A DNA stretch of 64,000 bases from Dermacentor variabilis (GCF_050947875.1 NC_134570.1:243776584-243840583); one strand, 5' to 3'. Positions 41,221-51,619 are shown, counted from the first letter of the stretch. The notes: a model not told the origin generated them from the letters alone. A program made the numbers and translations.

Positions 41221-41871
41221 TTACGCCCACTGCAGGGCAAAGGCCTCTCCCATACTTCTCCAACAACCCCGGTCATGTACTAACTGTGGCCATGCCGTCC
41301 CTGCAAACTTCTTAATCTCATCCGCCCACCCAACTTTCTGCCGCCCCCTGCTACGCTTCCCTTCCCTTGGGATCCAGTCCGTAACTCTTAATGCCCATCG
41401 GTTATCTTCCCTCCTCATTACATGTCCTGCCCATGCCCATTTCTTTTTCTTGATTTCAACTAAGATGTCATTAACTCGCGCTTGTTCCCTCACCCAATCT
41501 GCTCTTTTCTTATCCCTTAACGTTACACCTATCATTCTCCTTTCCATAGCTCGTTGTGTCGTCCTCAATTTGAGTAGAACCCTTTTCGTAAGCCTCCAGG
41601 TTTCTGCCCCGTAGGTGAGTACTGGTAAGACACAGCTATTATATACTTTTCTCTTGAGGGATAACGGCAACCTGCTGTTCATGATTTGGGAATGTCTGCC
41701 AAACGCACTCCAGCCCATTCTTATTCTGATTATTTCCGTCTCATCGTCCGGATCCGCCGTCACTACCTGCCCCATGTAGATGTATTCCCTTACGACTTCC
41801 AGTGCCTCGCTGCCTATTGTAAATTGCTGTTCTCTCCCGAGACTGTTAAGCATTACTTTCGTTTTCTGCAT
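41221..41871 (-). pseudogene. C-terminal part of the RTE-type ORF
   Basis: Minus-strand frame of about 216 codons: ALEVVREYIYMGQVV, PVLTYGAETWRLTKR, RAMERRMIGVTLRDK, WAWAGHVMRREDNRW and PREGKRSRGRQKVGWADEI, ending FALQWA-stop. This is the conserved C-terminal region of RTE/BovB proteins that follows the RT thumb. It is one frameshift away from the RT frame near 41860. Confidence 0.85.
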
Positions 41872-43145
41872 ATTATTTTTAGACCCACTCTTCTGCTTTG
41901 CCTCTCCAGGTCAGTGAGCATGCATTGCAATTGGTCCCCTGAGTTACTAAGCAAGGCAATATCATCAGCGAATCGCAAGTTACTAAGGTATTCTCCATTA
42001 ACTTTTATCCCCAATTCTTCCCAATCCAGGTCTCTGAATACCTCCTGTAAACACGCTGTGAATAGCATTGGAGATATCGTATCTCCCTGCCTGACGCCTT
42101 TCTTTATTGAGATTTTGTTGCTTGCTTTATGGAGGACTACGGTGGCTGTGGAGCCGCTATAGATATCTTCCAGTATTTTTACATATGGCTCATCTACACC
42201 CTGATTCCGTAATGCCTCCATGACTGCTGAGGTTTCGACTGAATCATACGCTTTCTCGTAATCAATGAAAGCTATGTATAAGGGTTGGTTATATTCTGCA
42301 CATTTCTCTATCACTTGATTGATAGTGTGAATATGGTCTATTGTTGAGTAGCCTTTACGGAATCCTGCCTGGTCCTTTGGTTGACAGAAGTCTAGGGTGT
42401 TCCTGATTCTATTTGCAATTACCTTAGTAAATACTTTGTAGGCAACGGACAGTAAGCTGATCGGTCTATAATTTTTCAAGTCTTTGGCGTCCCCTTTCTT
42501 ATAGATTAGGATTATGTTAGCGTTCTTCCAAGATTCCGGTACGCTCGAGGTCATGAGGCATTGCGTATACAGGGTGGCCAGTTTCTCTAGAACAATCTGT
42601 CCACCATCCTTCAACAAATCTGCTGTTACCTGATCCTCCCCAGCTGCCTTCCCCCTTTGCATATCTCCTAAGGCTTTCTTTACTTCTTCCGGCGTTACCT
42701 TCGGGATTTCGAATTCCTCTAGACTATTTTCTCTTCCATTATCGTCGTGGGTGCCACTGGTACTGTATAAATCTCTATAGAACTCCTCAGCCACTTGAAC
42801 TATCTCATCCATATTAGTAATGATATTGCCGGCTTTGTCTCTTAACGCATACATCTGATTCTTGCCAATTCTTAGTTTCTTCTTCACTGTTTTTAGGCTT
42901 CCTCCGCTCCTGAGAGCAGGTTCAATTCTATCCATATTATACTTCCTTATGTCAGCTGTCTTGTTGATTAACTTCGAAAGTTCTGCCAGTTCTATTCTTG
43001 CTGTAGGGTTAGATGCTTTCATACATTGGCGTTTCTTGATCAGATCTTTCGTCTCCTGCGATAGTTTGCTGGTATCCTGCCTAACGGAGTTACCACCGAC
43101 TTCCATTGCACACTCCTTAATGATGCCCACAAGATTGTCGTTCAT
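41853..43145 (-). pseudogene. Reverse transcriptase domain of the RTE-type LINE
   Basis: Open minus-strand frame of 430 codons. RT motifs: GKAAGEDQVTADLLKDGG, ANIILIYKKGDAKDLKNYRP, GFRKGYSTIDHI, IAFIDYEKAYDSVE, GVRQGDTISPMLFTA, LRFADDIALL (catalytic). All core residues are intact. The frame is separated from the endonuclease upstream by an indel near 43300-43150. It copies the LINE RNA and, by analogy with BovB, partner SINE RNAs. Confidence 0.85.
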
Positions 43146-43320
43146 TGCTTCAACACTAAGGTCCTCTTCCTGAGTTAAAGCTGAATACCTGTTCTGTAGC
43201 TTGATCTGGAATTCCTCTATTTTCCCTCTTACCGCTTACTCATTGATCGGCTTCTTATGTACCAGTTTCTTCCGTTCCCTCCTCAGGTCTAGGCTAGTTC
43301 GAGTTCTTACCATCCTGTGG

Positions 43321-44139
43321 TCACTGCAGCGCACCTTTCCGAGCACGTCCACATCTTGTATGATGCCAGGGTATGAGGTCTATTTCATTTCTAGTCTCGC
43401 CGTTCGGGCTCCTCCACGTCCACTTTCGGCTATCGCGCTTGCGGAAGAAGTTATTCATTATCCTCATATTATTCTGTTCCGCAAACTCTACTAATAACTC
43501 TCCCCTGCTATTCCTAGTGCCTATGCCATATTCCCCCACTGCCTTGTCTCCAGCCTGCTTCTTGCCTACCTTAGCATTAAAGTCGCCCATTAGTATAGTG
43601 TATTTAGTTTTCACTCTCCCCACCGCCGATTCCACGTCTTCATAGAAGCTTTCGACTTCCTGGTCATCATGACTGGATGTAGGGGCGTAGACCTGTACAA
43701 TCTTCATTTTGTACCTCTTGTTAAGTTTCACAACAAGACGTGCCACCCTCTCGTTAATGCTATAGAATTCCTGTATGTTACCAGCTATATTCTTATTAAT
43801 CAGGAATCCGACTCCTAGTTCTCTTCTATCCGCTAAGCCCCGGTAGCACAGGACGTGCCCGCTATTTAGCACTGTATATGCTTCTTTCGGCCTCCTAACT
43901 TCACTGAGCCCTATTATATCCCATTTACTGCCCTCTAATTCCTCCATTAGCACTGCTAGACTCGCCTCACTAGATAACGTTCTAGCGTGAAACGTTGCCA
44001 GGTTCATATTCCAATGGCGGCCTGTCCGGAGCCAGTGATTCTTAGCACCCTCTCCTGCGTCGCAGGTCTGACCGCCGCCGTGGTCAGTTGCTTCGCAGCT
44101 GCTGGGGACTGAGGGCCGAGGTTTGATTGTTGTGTTCAT
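43321..44139 (-). pseudogene. AP endonuclease domain of the RTE-type LINE
   Basis: The first in-frame ATG is 44139; the open frame continues upstream to a TAA near 44253. Motifs: NLATFHARTLSSEASL, KWDIIGLSEVRR, QVYAPTSSHDDQEV, YTILMGDFNAKVGKK and RNEIDLI. This is the APE-type fold of RTE elements, often labelled craniofacial development protein 2-like in databases. After NEIDLI the frame is lost at 43330; the last SDH motif is in another frame. Confidence 0.8.
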
Positions 44140-44297
44140 AGGAGGTTGTGGCCAATTACTGCACCAGGGTGGCCAATCCTGCTCTGGTGAGGGAGTGCGT
44201 TGCCGGTTCTGGTCACCGGGATCAGGCCACACTCCAGGCCTGTTTGTGCAATTTTATCAACACGCGGATTTTTTTTTAATCCGGTGGAAAATTGCCG

Positions 44298-44364
44298 GCA
44301 CCGGGATACGAACCACGGACCTCTTGCACGCGAGGCGGGTGTTCTACCTCTACGCCACCGCTGC
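44298..44364 (-). promoter_or_regulatory. tRNA-like head at the 5' end of the RTE LINE
   Basis: The minus strand pairs GCAGCGG with CCGGTGC (6 of 7) and has TGGCGTAGAGG (A box) and GGTTCGTATCC (B box, one mismatch) at tRNA spacing; the anticodon loop region resembles tRNA-Ala (CTCGCGT). This could be an internal Pol III promoter. It lies inside the LINE target duplication, so it belongs to the LINE or entered it after insertion. Confidence 0.55.
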
Positions 44365-44504
44365 AATCCCCCTTTGGCACGTAAAACCCCAAATATTATT
44401 ATTAAGCGCAGGTAGCGTGCGTTTCATGTATCGCCAATATCAACGCCTTAACTGGCAGTGTTCATTTATCATATACTGTAAGCTTGTTCACTTACTCCCT
44501 TATA

Positions 44505-44662
44505 CTTAGGGTGTAAATTAGAAAGACTGGGGTGTTCCAAGAGTGTTTTCTTGTTGAACACGCTTTCCCGTTAAAAAAGGGTGTTTCAAGGGTGTTTACA
44601 AGGGTGAAAATATGAATACACCCGCATTACACCCATATAAGGGTGTGAAAATTTTAAGAGTG
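44505..44662. repeat. Right terminal region of the giant TIR segment
   Basis: Dense GGGTGT/ACACCC motifs (GGGTGTTTCAAGGGTGTTTAC, ATTACACCCATATAAGGGTG) and the terminal GAAAATTTTAAGAGTG. Mirrors the left end at 22371. Confidence 0.8.
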
Positions 44663-44664
44663 TA

Positions 44665-45080
44665 TTACAGCTGGGGGGTTTCTTGCGCTGCACTGCAAAA
44701 CGTGTGGTTGCGAACCTGTCTTAGAAGAATGCGTCATTCTTGGTCGCAGTGAGTAATGATAATGAGTGTGTTAGCTCACCCTCATTATCATTATCAAGAA
44801 ATGAATTGGCGTATCTCCGACTGCAGCCACAGGCTGTATGAATGTGTTGCCACCTGGTTGCTATCGGTTTTCTTGCTTGGTTTTCTCTGTTGATGTCACA
44901 TGGTTTGCGAATGTATAAGTAGTCTTCTGTCACGAAATAAACCTCAGTTGGAAGTTAGCGCTCACCCTGTTTTCCGCTCCCTTTGATTACCCCTACGTCT
45001 TTCCTTTTATGCTCGTCCTGAGCGGCGCTACTAGCCTTAAACAGTTATGACATACCAACTCGCCCACACTGCCACGCTTT
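44665..45080 (+). pseudogene. Penelope-like GIY-YIG endonuclease, right half, and 3' end
   Basis: In the frame set by the left half, the sequence reads ITAGGFLALHCKTCGCEPVL and EECVILGRSE (44664-44750). HC..CGC is the Cys/His motif that follows the helix with the catalytic Glu region in Penelope endonucleases. A small deletion and shift follow, after which another frame has SSPSLSLSRNELAYL, the usual C-terminus, to TGA near 44840. The rest is 3' UTR with GAAATAAACC near 44932. An inverted repeat AATGATAATGAG/CTCATTATCATT sits at 44755-44794. Confidence 0.8.
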
Positions 45081-46556
45081 TGTGCTACCGTGGTTGCCTT
45101 GGCGGGGGGTGTGTGCCTCCGCTCAACGCTTCGTAGTCTTAGCCTAGAGCCAATTGGGGCTAGAAATGCAATAGTCGTTGGTGGAAGCGGTCATTTTGCG
45201 GCACCGAGACGAAATGAGGGAGCGAAGAGTTGAGCCGTAGAAGTGTTCATTTGGCAGTAATTTTTCGCCCTCCGGATTATCCCACAACAAAATCCCGCCG
45301 TGGAACACTGTGGCCTGCAAATGCGTTGAACTTTAAAACGTGCTACTGTGTTGGAGGCATGTGTCTACGCTCAACGCTTCTCCGTCTGCGCCGGGAGCCA
45401 ATTGGTATTACAAAATCTGTAGTAGTCGGTGGAAGCGGACATCATGCGGCAGCGAGAGGACAAGATGGAGCGCAGAATTGAGCGTGCATCTGCTTTTTCT
45501 CCCTCCGGATAAGCTCGGAACGGAATCCAGCCGTGAACTACTGTGGCCTGCGACAGCGTTGCATTTCGCAACGTGCTACCGTGGTTGCCTTGGCGGGGGA
45601 CGTGTGCCTCAACTCATCGCTTCTCCGTCTGCGCCGGGAGCCAATTGAGACTACAGATGGCGTAGTTGTCGGTTGAAGCGGTCATTTGGCGCTATACAGA
45701 CCGCAGGAGGGATCGAAGAATTGAGCGTGCATCAACTTTCTCGCCCTCCAGATAAGCCCGTAACGGAATCCAGCCGTGGACCACTGCGGCCTGCGACTGC
45801 GTTGAATTTCTCAACGTGATAAGTGGTTCCCTTGGCGGGGTGCGTGTGTTTCCGCTCAACGCTTCTCTGTCTGCGCGGGGAGCCAATTCAGACTACAAAA
45901 GCCATAGTCGTCGGTGGAAGCGGTAATTTTGCGGCAGCGAGACGACATGAGGCAGCGCACAAATGAGCGTGCGTGAAGTTTTTCACCCTCCAGATAAGCC
46001 CGGAAAGGAATCGAGCCGTGGACTACTGTGGCCTGCGACTGCGTTAAATTTCGTAACATGCTACCGTGGTTGCCTTGGCGGGGGGCACTTGCCTCCGCTG
46101 AACGCTTCTCAGTCTTCAACTGGAGCCAAATAGGACTACAAAAGCAGTATTCGTCTGTGAAAGCGGTCATTTGTCAGTATAAAGAAGACAGGGGGGAGCA
46201 AAGAATAGAGCGTACACCTGCTTTTTCGCCTGTGTCTCCGCTCAACGCTTCTCCGTCGGCGCGGTGAGTCACGTGAGACAACAAAAGCAATATCATCGGT
46301 GGAAGCGGTCATTTTGCGGCAGCGAGACGACATGAACCCGGAACGCAATACAGCCGAGGGCCACTGTGGCCTGCGACTGCGTTGAATTTCTCAATGTGCT
46401 ACCGCTGTTGCCTCGTCGGGGGCGTGTGCCTCCGTTCAACGCTTCGCCGTCTTAGCCGATAGCCAATTGGGACTACAACAGCTCTAGTCGTCGGTGGAAG
46501 CGGTCATTTTGCGGGAGCGAGATGAAATGAGGGAGCGAAGAATTGAGAATGCATCT
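45081..46556 (-). repeat. Satellite array in reverse orientation, about 6 units
   Basis: Same repeat as 16932-19574, reverse complemented: GTGCTACCGTGGTTGCCTTG recurs at about 45081, 45340, 45573, 45815, 46058 and 46397. Between 46058 and 46397 two partial units are fused (junctions near 46227 and 46335). Confidence 0.9.
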
Positions 46557-46850
46557 TGTAGTATAGTGTCGCCCCCTGTCAGATCTCTGTGTTATCGTAC
46601 ATGTATGTTTTATAGTTGTTTAGCGAGATTGCGCACCCCCCTTCTGTCATGTGACGAGCTTGGGCCAATCTGGCGGTGCCATCTGGCGTGTGAAGCCTTA
46701 TTAGTAATAAACGGGCGCGGGTCGGCAGAGTCTTCGTTCCGGTTTTTCATCGGGAGGAGACAGCTCCGTGTCTCCTTCACTGCGCCGGCGCTAGCCGCGC
46801 GTTCGCCGGTCGGGCCCCCCCCCCGCTTGCCTGCCGCTGCCGACACAACA
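46557..46850 (+). repeat. 5' LTR of element D (about 294 bp)
   Basis: Starts TGTAGTATAGTGTCGCCCCC and ends GACACAACA. The start is repeated at 51994 after the polypurine tract. It is followed by TCTTTTGGCGGCGAGGATGG, the likely primer site region. Confidence 0.75.
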
Positions 46851-47086
46851 TCTTTTGGCGGCGAGGATGGGATTCCCGCAGCGGTTCCGACCGAAGCCCC
46901 GGGAAACCAACGAGCTTCGTAAGTGAAGCGTCCTTTACGTGTCGGCACGGCCTGCAAACGCCGCCGACGCAGTTGGCGTCGCGAGGCTTCCGAGCCTAGG
47001 CCTTCTCGCCCCTTTTGTTCTTCCTTACCCATTCCTGCGGCGAGCTCCGGCTTGCCTCCTGCACGGTCTCCTGCACGCTACCTGAC

Positions 47087-47556
47087 ATGGCCTTTACGGC
47101 GAACCTTCCCGTTTTTCTTGAAGTGCCCGGCCCACCGTTAATTCCATGGTATCGCTGGAAAAAAATTTTTCAGGCCCACCTTGAAGCGGCCGGCGGTGGC
47201 GACTGGACGGACGCGCGACGAGCGTCCGCGCTCGTCAGCGCTCTCGGGCGTGAGGGACAACGGAAGTGCTTTGCAGACGAGGAGCAGGAAGCAGCAAGGC
47301 AGTTAACCAGCACAGCGTCAGCTTCAAGCGAAGCAGCAAGGCAGTCGACCGGCGCAGCGTCAACGTCAAGTGATGCGGTCCCGCCAGCGTCAGAGTTCCC
47401 GAGACTCTTGCAGCAGCTTGACCGGCGAACAGCCGGTCAAGCTGCTGCAAGAGTCTCGGGCTTGACCGGCTGTTCGCCGCGTCAACAAATGTCCTGGCGG
47501 AAAGGCACGAATTCACCAGTCGAAAGCAGTCCGAGGGAGAAGGATTCCTGGAATTC
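47087..47556 (+). pseudogene. gag: Gag N-terminus of element D, broken by a palindromic insertion
   Basis: ATG 47087 starts MAFTANLPVFLEVPG, then PWYRWKKIFQAHLEAAGG and ALVSALGREGQRKCF, the matrix/capsid start typical of K02A2.6-like elements. At 47423-47466 a 44-bp inverted duplication shifts the frame, so the ORF ends at 47558 with foreign residues. Without it, FPRLLQQLDR continues as LFAASTNVLAER in the frame that leads into 47557-49335. Confidence 0.8.
47398..47479. repeat. Perfect 29-bp inverted repeat from template switching
   Basis: Arms 47398-47426 and 47432-47460 are exact complements with a GAACA loop. The 19 bp at 47461-47479 are again the complement of 47423-47441. The arrangement is explained by copying forward to CTTGAC, switching to the other strand for 38 bp and switching back at CTTGAC. 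Confidence 0.9.
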
Positions 47557-49335
47557 TTGACCGCATTGAAGGAGAAGGCGGTACAGTGCAACTTCGGCAC
47601 AACCTATGACGAGCGCGTCCGAGACCAAATAATACATGGGGTAGCGAACGTCAGCGTTCGCGAAAAGTTGCTGGCTCATGGCGAAACCCTGTCCCTGGAC
47701 AAGGCAGAAGAAATTGGACGCTCGTTAGAAGCCCTGCATCGAGCGAACCGCGCGTTCGACTCGGAGAAAATACAAAGAGTCGAGGCAGCTCAACTTGGCG
47801 CTCCGTCGGCGAGCCAAGATGGCCGACGTAGTCCGGGAGGCCATGACGATGGCCGACTTCTTTCGGGGAGCCGCCAAGATGGCCGACGTAGTCCGGGAGG
47901 CCATGAAGATGGCCGACTTCTTCCGAGGAGCCGCCAAGATGGCCGACGTCTTCAAAGAGGCCGCCCAGATGATCGACATTTTCCGCGAGGCTCCTCCGGA
48001 ACCCGCAATGAAACACAGGATGCGAAAAAGGACCCTAATTACGACCGTAGTTCATGCGACCGGTGTGGCAGCACGAAGCATATTGCAACGTACAGGAATT
48101 GCCCCGCAAGGAACCGGCGGTGCAACGCCTGCCACACGTTGGGCCATTTTACATCAGTATGCCGAAAAACCCGTACTGTTCAGCACGTCTCTTCCGCAGA
48201 GACGCTGTCTTCAACTTCCGCAGGACAGCCGTCCGCGTCTGTCTTGACGGTGAGCACTTTGGACGCTAAAAGGGATTTACAAGTCCCGGTCGTGGTTAAC
48301 GACGTCGCCATGCGGCTGCTCGTGGACACAGGAGCGTCTGTCTCATTGATGACGGCCGAGGATTTTGGAAAGCACTTTGGTCGACAGCACAGACTGTCAA
48401 AAACAGCATTGGACTTGAGGAATTTCTCCAAGCAACGCATCGACATTCAAGGCCTTTTCCAAGCCACTGTCCAGTTTCTTCAAAGGTCATGCTCAGTCAC
48501 GTTCCATGTAACGTCTACAGGAACATCACTGCTGGGTCTTGACGCCATCCAGCGCTTGGGGATACAAATCGACGGTACGTCGCTGACATGCTGCCTGGCT
48601 ACGCTTCTTCCAGTACAGAGCCCCACTGGTGTGCCTCCGGGGTGTGATCACCTCTTCAGTGGTGAGTTGGGACTCGTCAAAAACTTCTTGCACCGAATAC
48701 ATCGGCGGCAAGGTATGAAATCAGTATCTTCAAAGTTGCGCAGACTACCCCTGGCTCTCCGTGACCAGGTGACAAATGAACTGCGACGTCTCGAGGACTG
48801 CGACGTCATCGAGCGCATCGAGGCTTCTGAATGGGTGTCTCCACTCGTCGTGGTGCGCAAAAAGGATGGAGCCATCCGGCTCTGTGTTGATCTCCGGGAA
48901 CCGAATAAGGCAATTGTCATTGATGGGTATCCTTTGCCGCACGTAGAAGAGTTATTGAAAATGTTTCATGGTGCCACATATTTTTCTAAGCTGGATCTAG
49001 CATCTGCTTACCACCAGCTGTTACTGGAAGAAGGTAGTAGAGATCTCACTACATTCATAACTCATGAAGGCTTATTCAGGTTCAAGCGTGTCTGTTTTGG
49101 CTTGGCATCCGCGCAAGCAGTGTTTCAGAAAATGATGTCACAAATCTTGCAGAATTGTAAGAATGTTGTCTGTTACCTTGATGACATTTTGGTATGGGGT
49201 CGGACGAAACCTGAGCATGATGCTAATTTAAGAGAAGTCTTGCTTTGCATTTCAAACAGTGGTATGAAACTGAATGAAAAATGTGTCTTCTCTGTGAGAG
49301 AACTGACTTTTCTGGGCCGTAAAATTTCAGCTTAA
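47557..49335 (+). pseudogene. pol: Gag C-terminus, protease and RT of element D
   Basis: 592 codons open. Order: capsid end (ALKEKAVQCNFGTTYDERVR), three 20-residue repeats DGRRSPGGHxDGRLL (47815-47990, exact 60-bp period), two knuckle-like motifs (CDRCGSTKHIATYRNC, CNACHTLGHFTSVC), protease (LLVDTGASVSLM near 48318), RT (VSPLVVVRKKDGAIRLCVDL, YPLPHVEELL, SKLDLASAYHQ, FGLASAQAVFQ, YLDDILVWG near 49175). Gag and pol share one frame here, unlike elements A, C and F. It ends in TAA 49333, where CAA would fit. Confidence 0.85.
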
Positions 49336-50438
49336 GGCATTTCGCCTACAGAAAGCAAGGTAAAAGCAATCCTGAATGCGCCTGCTCCTACAGATATTAA
49401 TTCATTGCGATCCTTCGATTAGCTGGTTACTATGCCAAGTTCATTGATCATTATGCAGAACTTGTAGAACCGCTTCTCCTCATGCTCAGGCAAGGGCAAA
49501 ATTTTGCTTGGTCTGATGATGCACAACGTAGCTTCAATCAGTTGAAAGCTCGTCTTACATGTTCCCCTGTCATTAAGATTTTCAACCCTGAATTGTCTGT
49601 GGTAGTCACGACTGATGCATCTGATGTTGGTGTTGGTGCTGTGTTACAGTAACCGTATGGTTCTAAGCTAGAAACTGTAGCTTTTGCATCTAGAACTTTG
49701 TCTGTAGCTGAACGAAAGTATTCTGTAGGAGAGCGTGAAGCGCTAGCATGTCTGTTCGCATGTGAAAAATGGCATGTTTACCTCTGGGGTAGACGGTTCA
49801 CTCTTCGAACTGACCATCAAGCAGTAGTTGCATTACTGTCCGCTGGCGACTCAGGTCGTCGACCTCTTCGCATTTCAAGATGGTCAGCCAGGCTCCTGTA
49901 TTACAACTTTCAGATTGAATATTGCAAAGGGTCAGAAAACCTAGTCGCTGATGCCTTGTCTAGACTTCCAGTAAAGGATTCGCAGAATGAAGTTCAGGAG
50001 GAAGAAATAGTATCCTTAGTCACATCAGTCGTTGACAAGGAAACAGTGCAACTTGCAACGAGTACAGATGAGACGCTTCAGAAGGTCAGTAAATGCCTAG
50101 CAGAAGGTTGGCCTTCTAAGAAAAACATAGACAATGCTTGAATAGCTTACTTTCATGTAAATGAAGAATTGTCCTTTGTAGACGGATTACTCATGCGTGG
50201 TGATCGTGTGGTAATACCCAGTGTCCTAATACCTACATTTCTACAGCTGGCACATGAAAATCATCAGGGCATAGTACGTACTAAGCAGCTTCTTCGTGAA
50301 CGCTATTGATGGCCCCAGATGGATAGCACTGTTGAACAGTATGTAAAGCATTGTCATGTGTGTAAGCTGGCAGACAAGTCTGCAAAGCCTCATGTAGCTC
50401 CATTGCAACCAGTCGAATGGCCGAACGGGCCTTGGTAG
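49336..50438 (+). pseudogene. pol: RNase H and integrase finger of element D with stops
   Basis: After the TAA, a frameshift near 49410 and stops at 49650 (TAA), 50139 (TGA), 50307 (TGA) and 50436 (TAG) interrupt the sequence. RNase H motifs: VVTTDASDVGVGAVL, EREALACLFACEKW, LRTDHQAVVAL. Integrase HHCC: HENHQGIVRTKQLLRERY and KHCHVCKLADKS. Stops sit at CAA/CAG or TGG positions of the family, so single transitions explain each. Confidence 0.8.
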
Positions 50439-51314
50439 AAATTGGGAATGGACATCATTGGCCCATTAAACACGTCCTACCCTAGGTATCTAGTCACCCT
50501 TGTTGATTACTACTCAAAGTGGCCAGAAGTACTTGGTACTAATTCCATCTCCACAGATGATGTCATTAAGCTTCTTGATTGGGCTTTCAGCCGTGAAGGG
50601 TTGCCAGACTCTATAGTTACAGACAATGGTCCACAGTTTGTCACAAAACAATTCCAAGATTACCTAAAGGAAAAAGGAATCGCTCATTTTTTCTCCTCCA
50701 ACTATTATCCTCAGGGAAATGGTCAAATAGAAAGGTTCAACCGAGTCATTAAGGAACACCTGCAGGTAGCCAGGCTTGAAGGTCGAGATGCTTCGAAAAG
50801 CATTTCAGAATTCTTGGGTTCTTATAGGATTACACTACATGCTACAACGGGTCTCTCGCCAGCTTTCCTACTTCATGGTCGTCAACCTCCTTCAAAGATA
50901 GATATTAGCAACTTCAGGTTGCATAAGCACATAACGGTTGAGGACAGTTTTCTTCCACAAGTTCGCGAGAGAGTCTCGCAGAAACAGCGGCAAACTAAAC
51001 AGTATGTAGACAAACGTAGAGGTGCTCAGGCAACTCGTATCAAGGTGGGAGACACCGTCAAAGTAAAACTTGCCAAGAAAGGATTTTTTAAGTACAATAT
51101 GCCTCGTACAGTTAAGGCCCAGGTAGGACCATCCTCTTTTGTACTCAGTGATGGGAAGACTTGGAATGCGTCTAAGTTAACCACAATAGTAGATAATTCA
51201 AAACATAGTACATTGTCCACAACTGATAAAGATTTTTTGTACTCGTATTCAAACCTGGATAGTCATTGCGATGACTCGTCTGGCGTGACATCGTCCTTTC
51301 TAGGCATCACTTAA
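50439..51314 (+). pseudogene. pol: Integrase core and C-terminal domain of element D
   Basis: Open frame of about 290 codons: GMDIIGPLN, TLVDYYSKWPEV (first Asp), IVTDNGPQFVTKQF (second Asp), SNYYPQGNGQIERFNRVIKEH (Glu), LHATTGLSPAFLLHGR, then a basic C-terminal domain (IKVGDTVKVKL, VGPSSFVLSDGKTWNASKL). All DDE residues are present. The end at TAA 51312 may be a frameshift, since a related tail reads in another frame at 51374. Confidence 0.85.
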
Positions 51315-51373
51315 GTAGTGCATCTGACTGTATCGCTTCCGAGTCTACACAGTCAGCAATCGTTTCTCATTCC

Positions 51374-51619
51374 GTGGGGGAATCGGTAGCATCCCAGGAC
51401 TTGTTGGGACTTCGCGAGGAGCTTCCTGGGCAACCCTCTCCAGCATTGAGCGACAACCACATTCAATTTTCCAACCAGGGGGAGGGAAATAGTAGTGGGA
51501 CGACTGGGTCCTCAAAGTCGACCGAAACGCGTCGCAACCCCCAAAGTTCTTCTGAGGTACGCACGCGTCCTCATCGTGTCAAAAAACGGCCTCCGTGGCT
51601 TGACGATTATGTTTCTTGA
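51374..51619 (+). pseudogene. Pol tail of element D (shifted frame)
   Basis: Ser/Thr-rich sequence ending TRPHRVKKRPPWLDDYVS-stop. K02A2.6-like elements often end in a basic RPPxxLxDYV motif, so this is probably the C-terminus of the integrase polyprotein after a frameshift near 51315. Confidence 0.6.

Larger units (their letters stand above)
41193..44372 (-). mobile_element. Full-length RTE/BovB-like LINE, 3180 bp, with tRNA-like 5' end
   Basis: TTTGGCAC at 41185-41192 and 44373-44380 flanks the element. On the minus strand the 5' end (44372) begins GGGGGATTGCAGCGGTGGCG with a tRNA-like head; then comes an endonuclease ORF, RT, C-terminal domain and a (TGA)n tail at 41193. Length and 3' microsatellite fit the RTE clade. 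Two or three frameshifts break the ORF. Confidence 0.85.
40967..44414 (+). mobile_element. Ruka-like tRNA-derived SINE, split by an RTE LINE
   Basis: AAGCGCAGGTA flanks the unit at 40967-40977 and 44404-44414 (11-bp duplication). The SINE runs 40978-41192 and 44381-44403: tRNA-like head with TTGCTCAGTGGC (A box) and GGATCGAATCC (B box), body with CGTTAAAGAACCCCAGGTGG, then TTTGGCAC|GTAAAACCCC and an ATT tail. The LINE at 41193-44372 duplicated TTTGGCAC. Identification as the tick SINE called Ruka is from memory of its general form. Confidence 0.8.
22371..44662. mobile_element. 22.3-kb segment with terminal inverted repeats and TA duplication
   Basis: Left end CACTCTAAAAATTTTAACAC at 22371; the reverse complement of the right end, read from 44662, is CACTCTTAAAATTTTCACAC. 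The first 22 bp match at 20 positions, and similarity runs on through CACCCTTA..GGGTGTAA. TA lies at 22369-22370 and 44663-44664. Removing the segment and one TA joins the two halves of the Penelope GIY-YIG domain in frame. The interior contains younger insertions (22568-23447, 29482-34960, 36565-36918, 40978-44403), but about 12 kb remains as unexplained AT-rich DNA. No transposase is visible. It is either one giant non-autonomous DNA element or two TIR ends mobilised as a composite. Confidence 0.8.

Noticed and set aside
22371..44662. Polinton/Maverick identity for the giant segment
   Set aside because: Those elements have about 6-bp target duplications and AG-type ends with polymerase, integrase and capsid genes. 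Here the duplication is TA and none of those genes is seen.
44755..44794. AATGATAATGAG inverted repeat as a terminator
   Set aside because: It lies at the deletion scar within the Penelope endonuclease end, and factor-independent bacterial-type terminators are not expected here.
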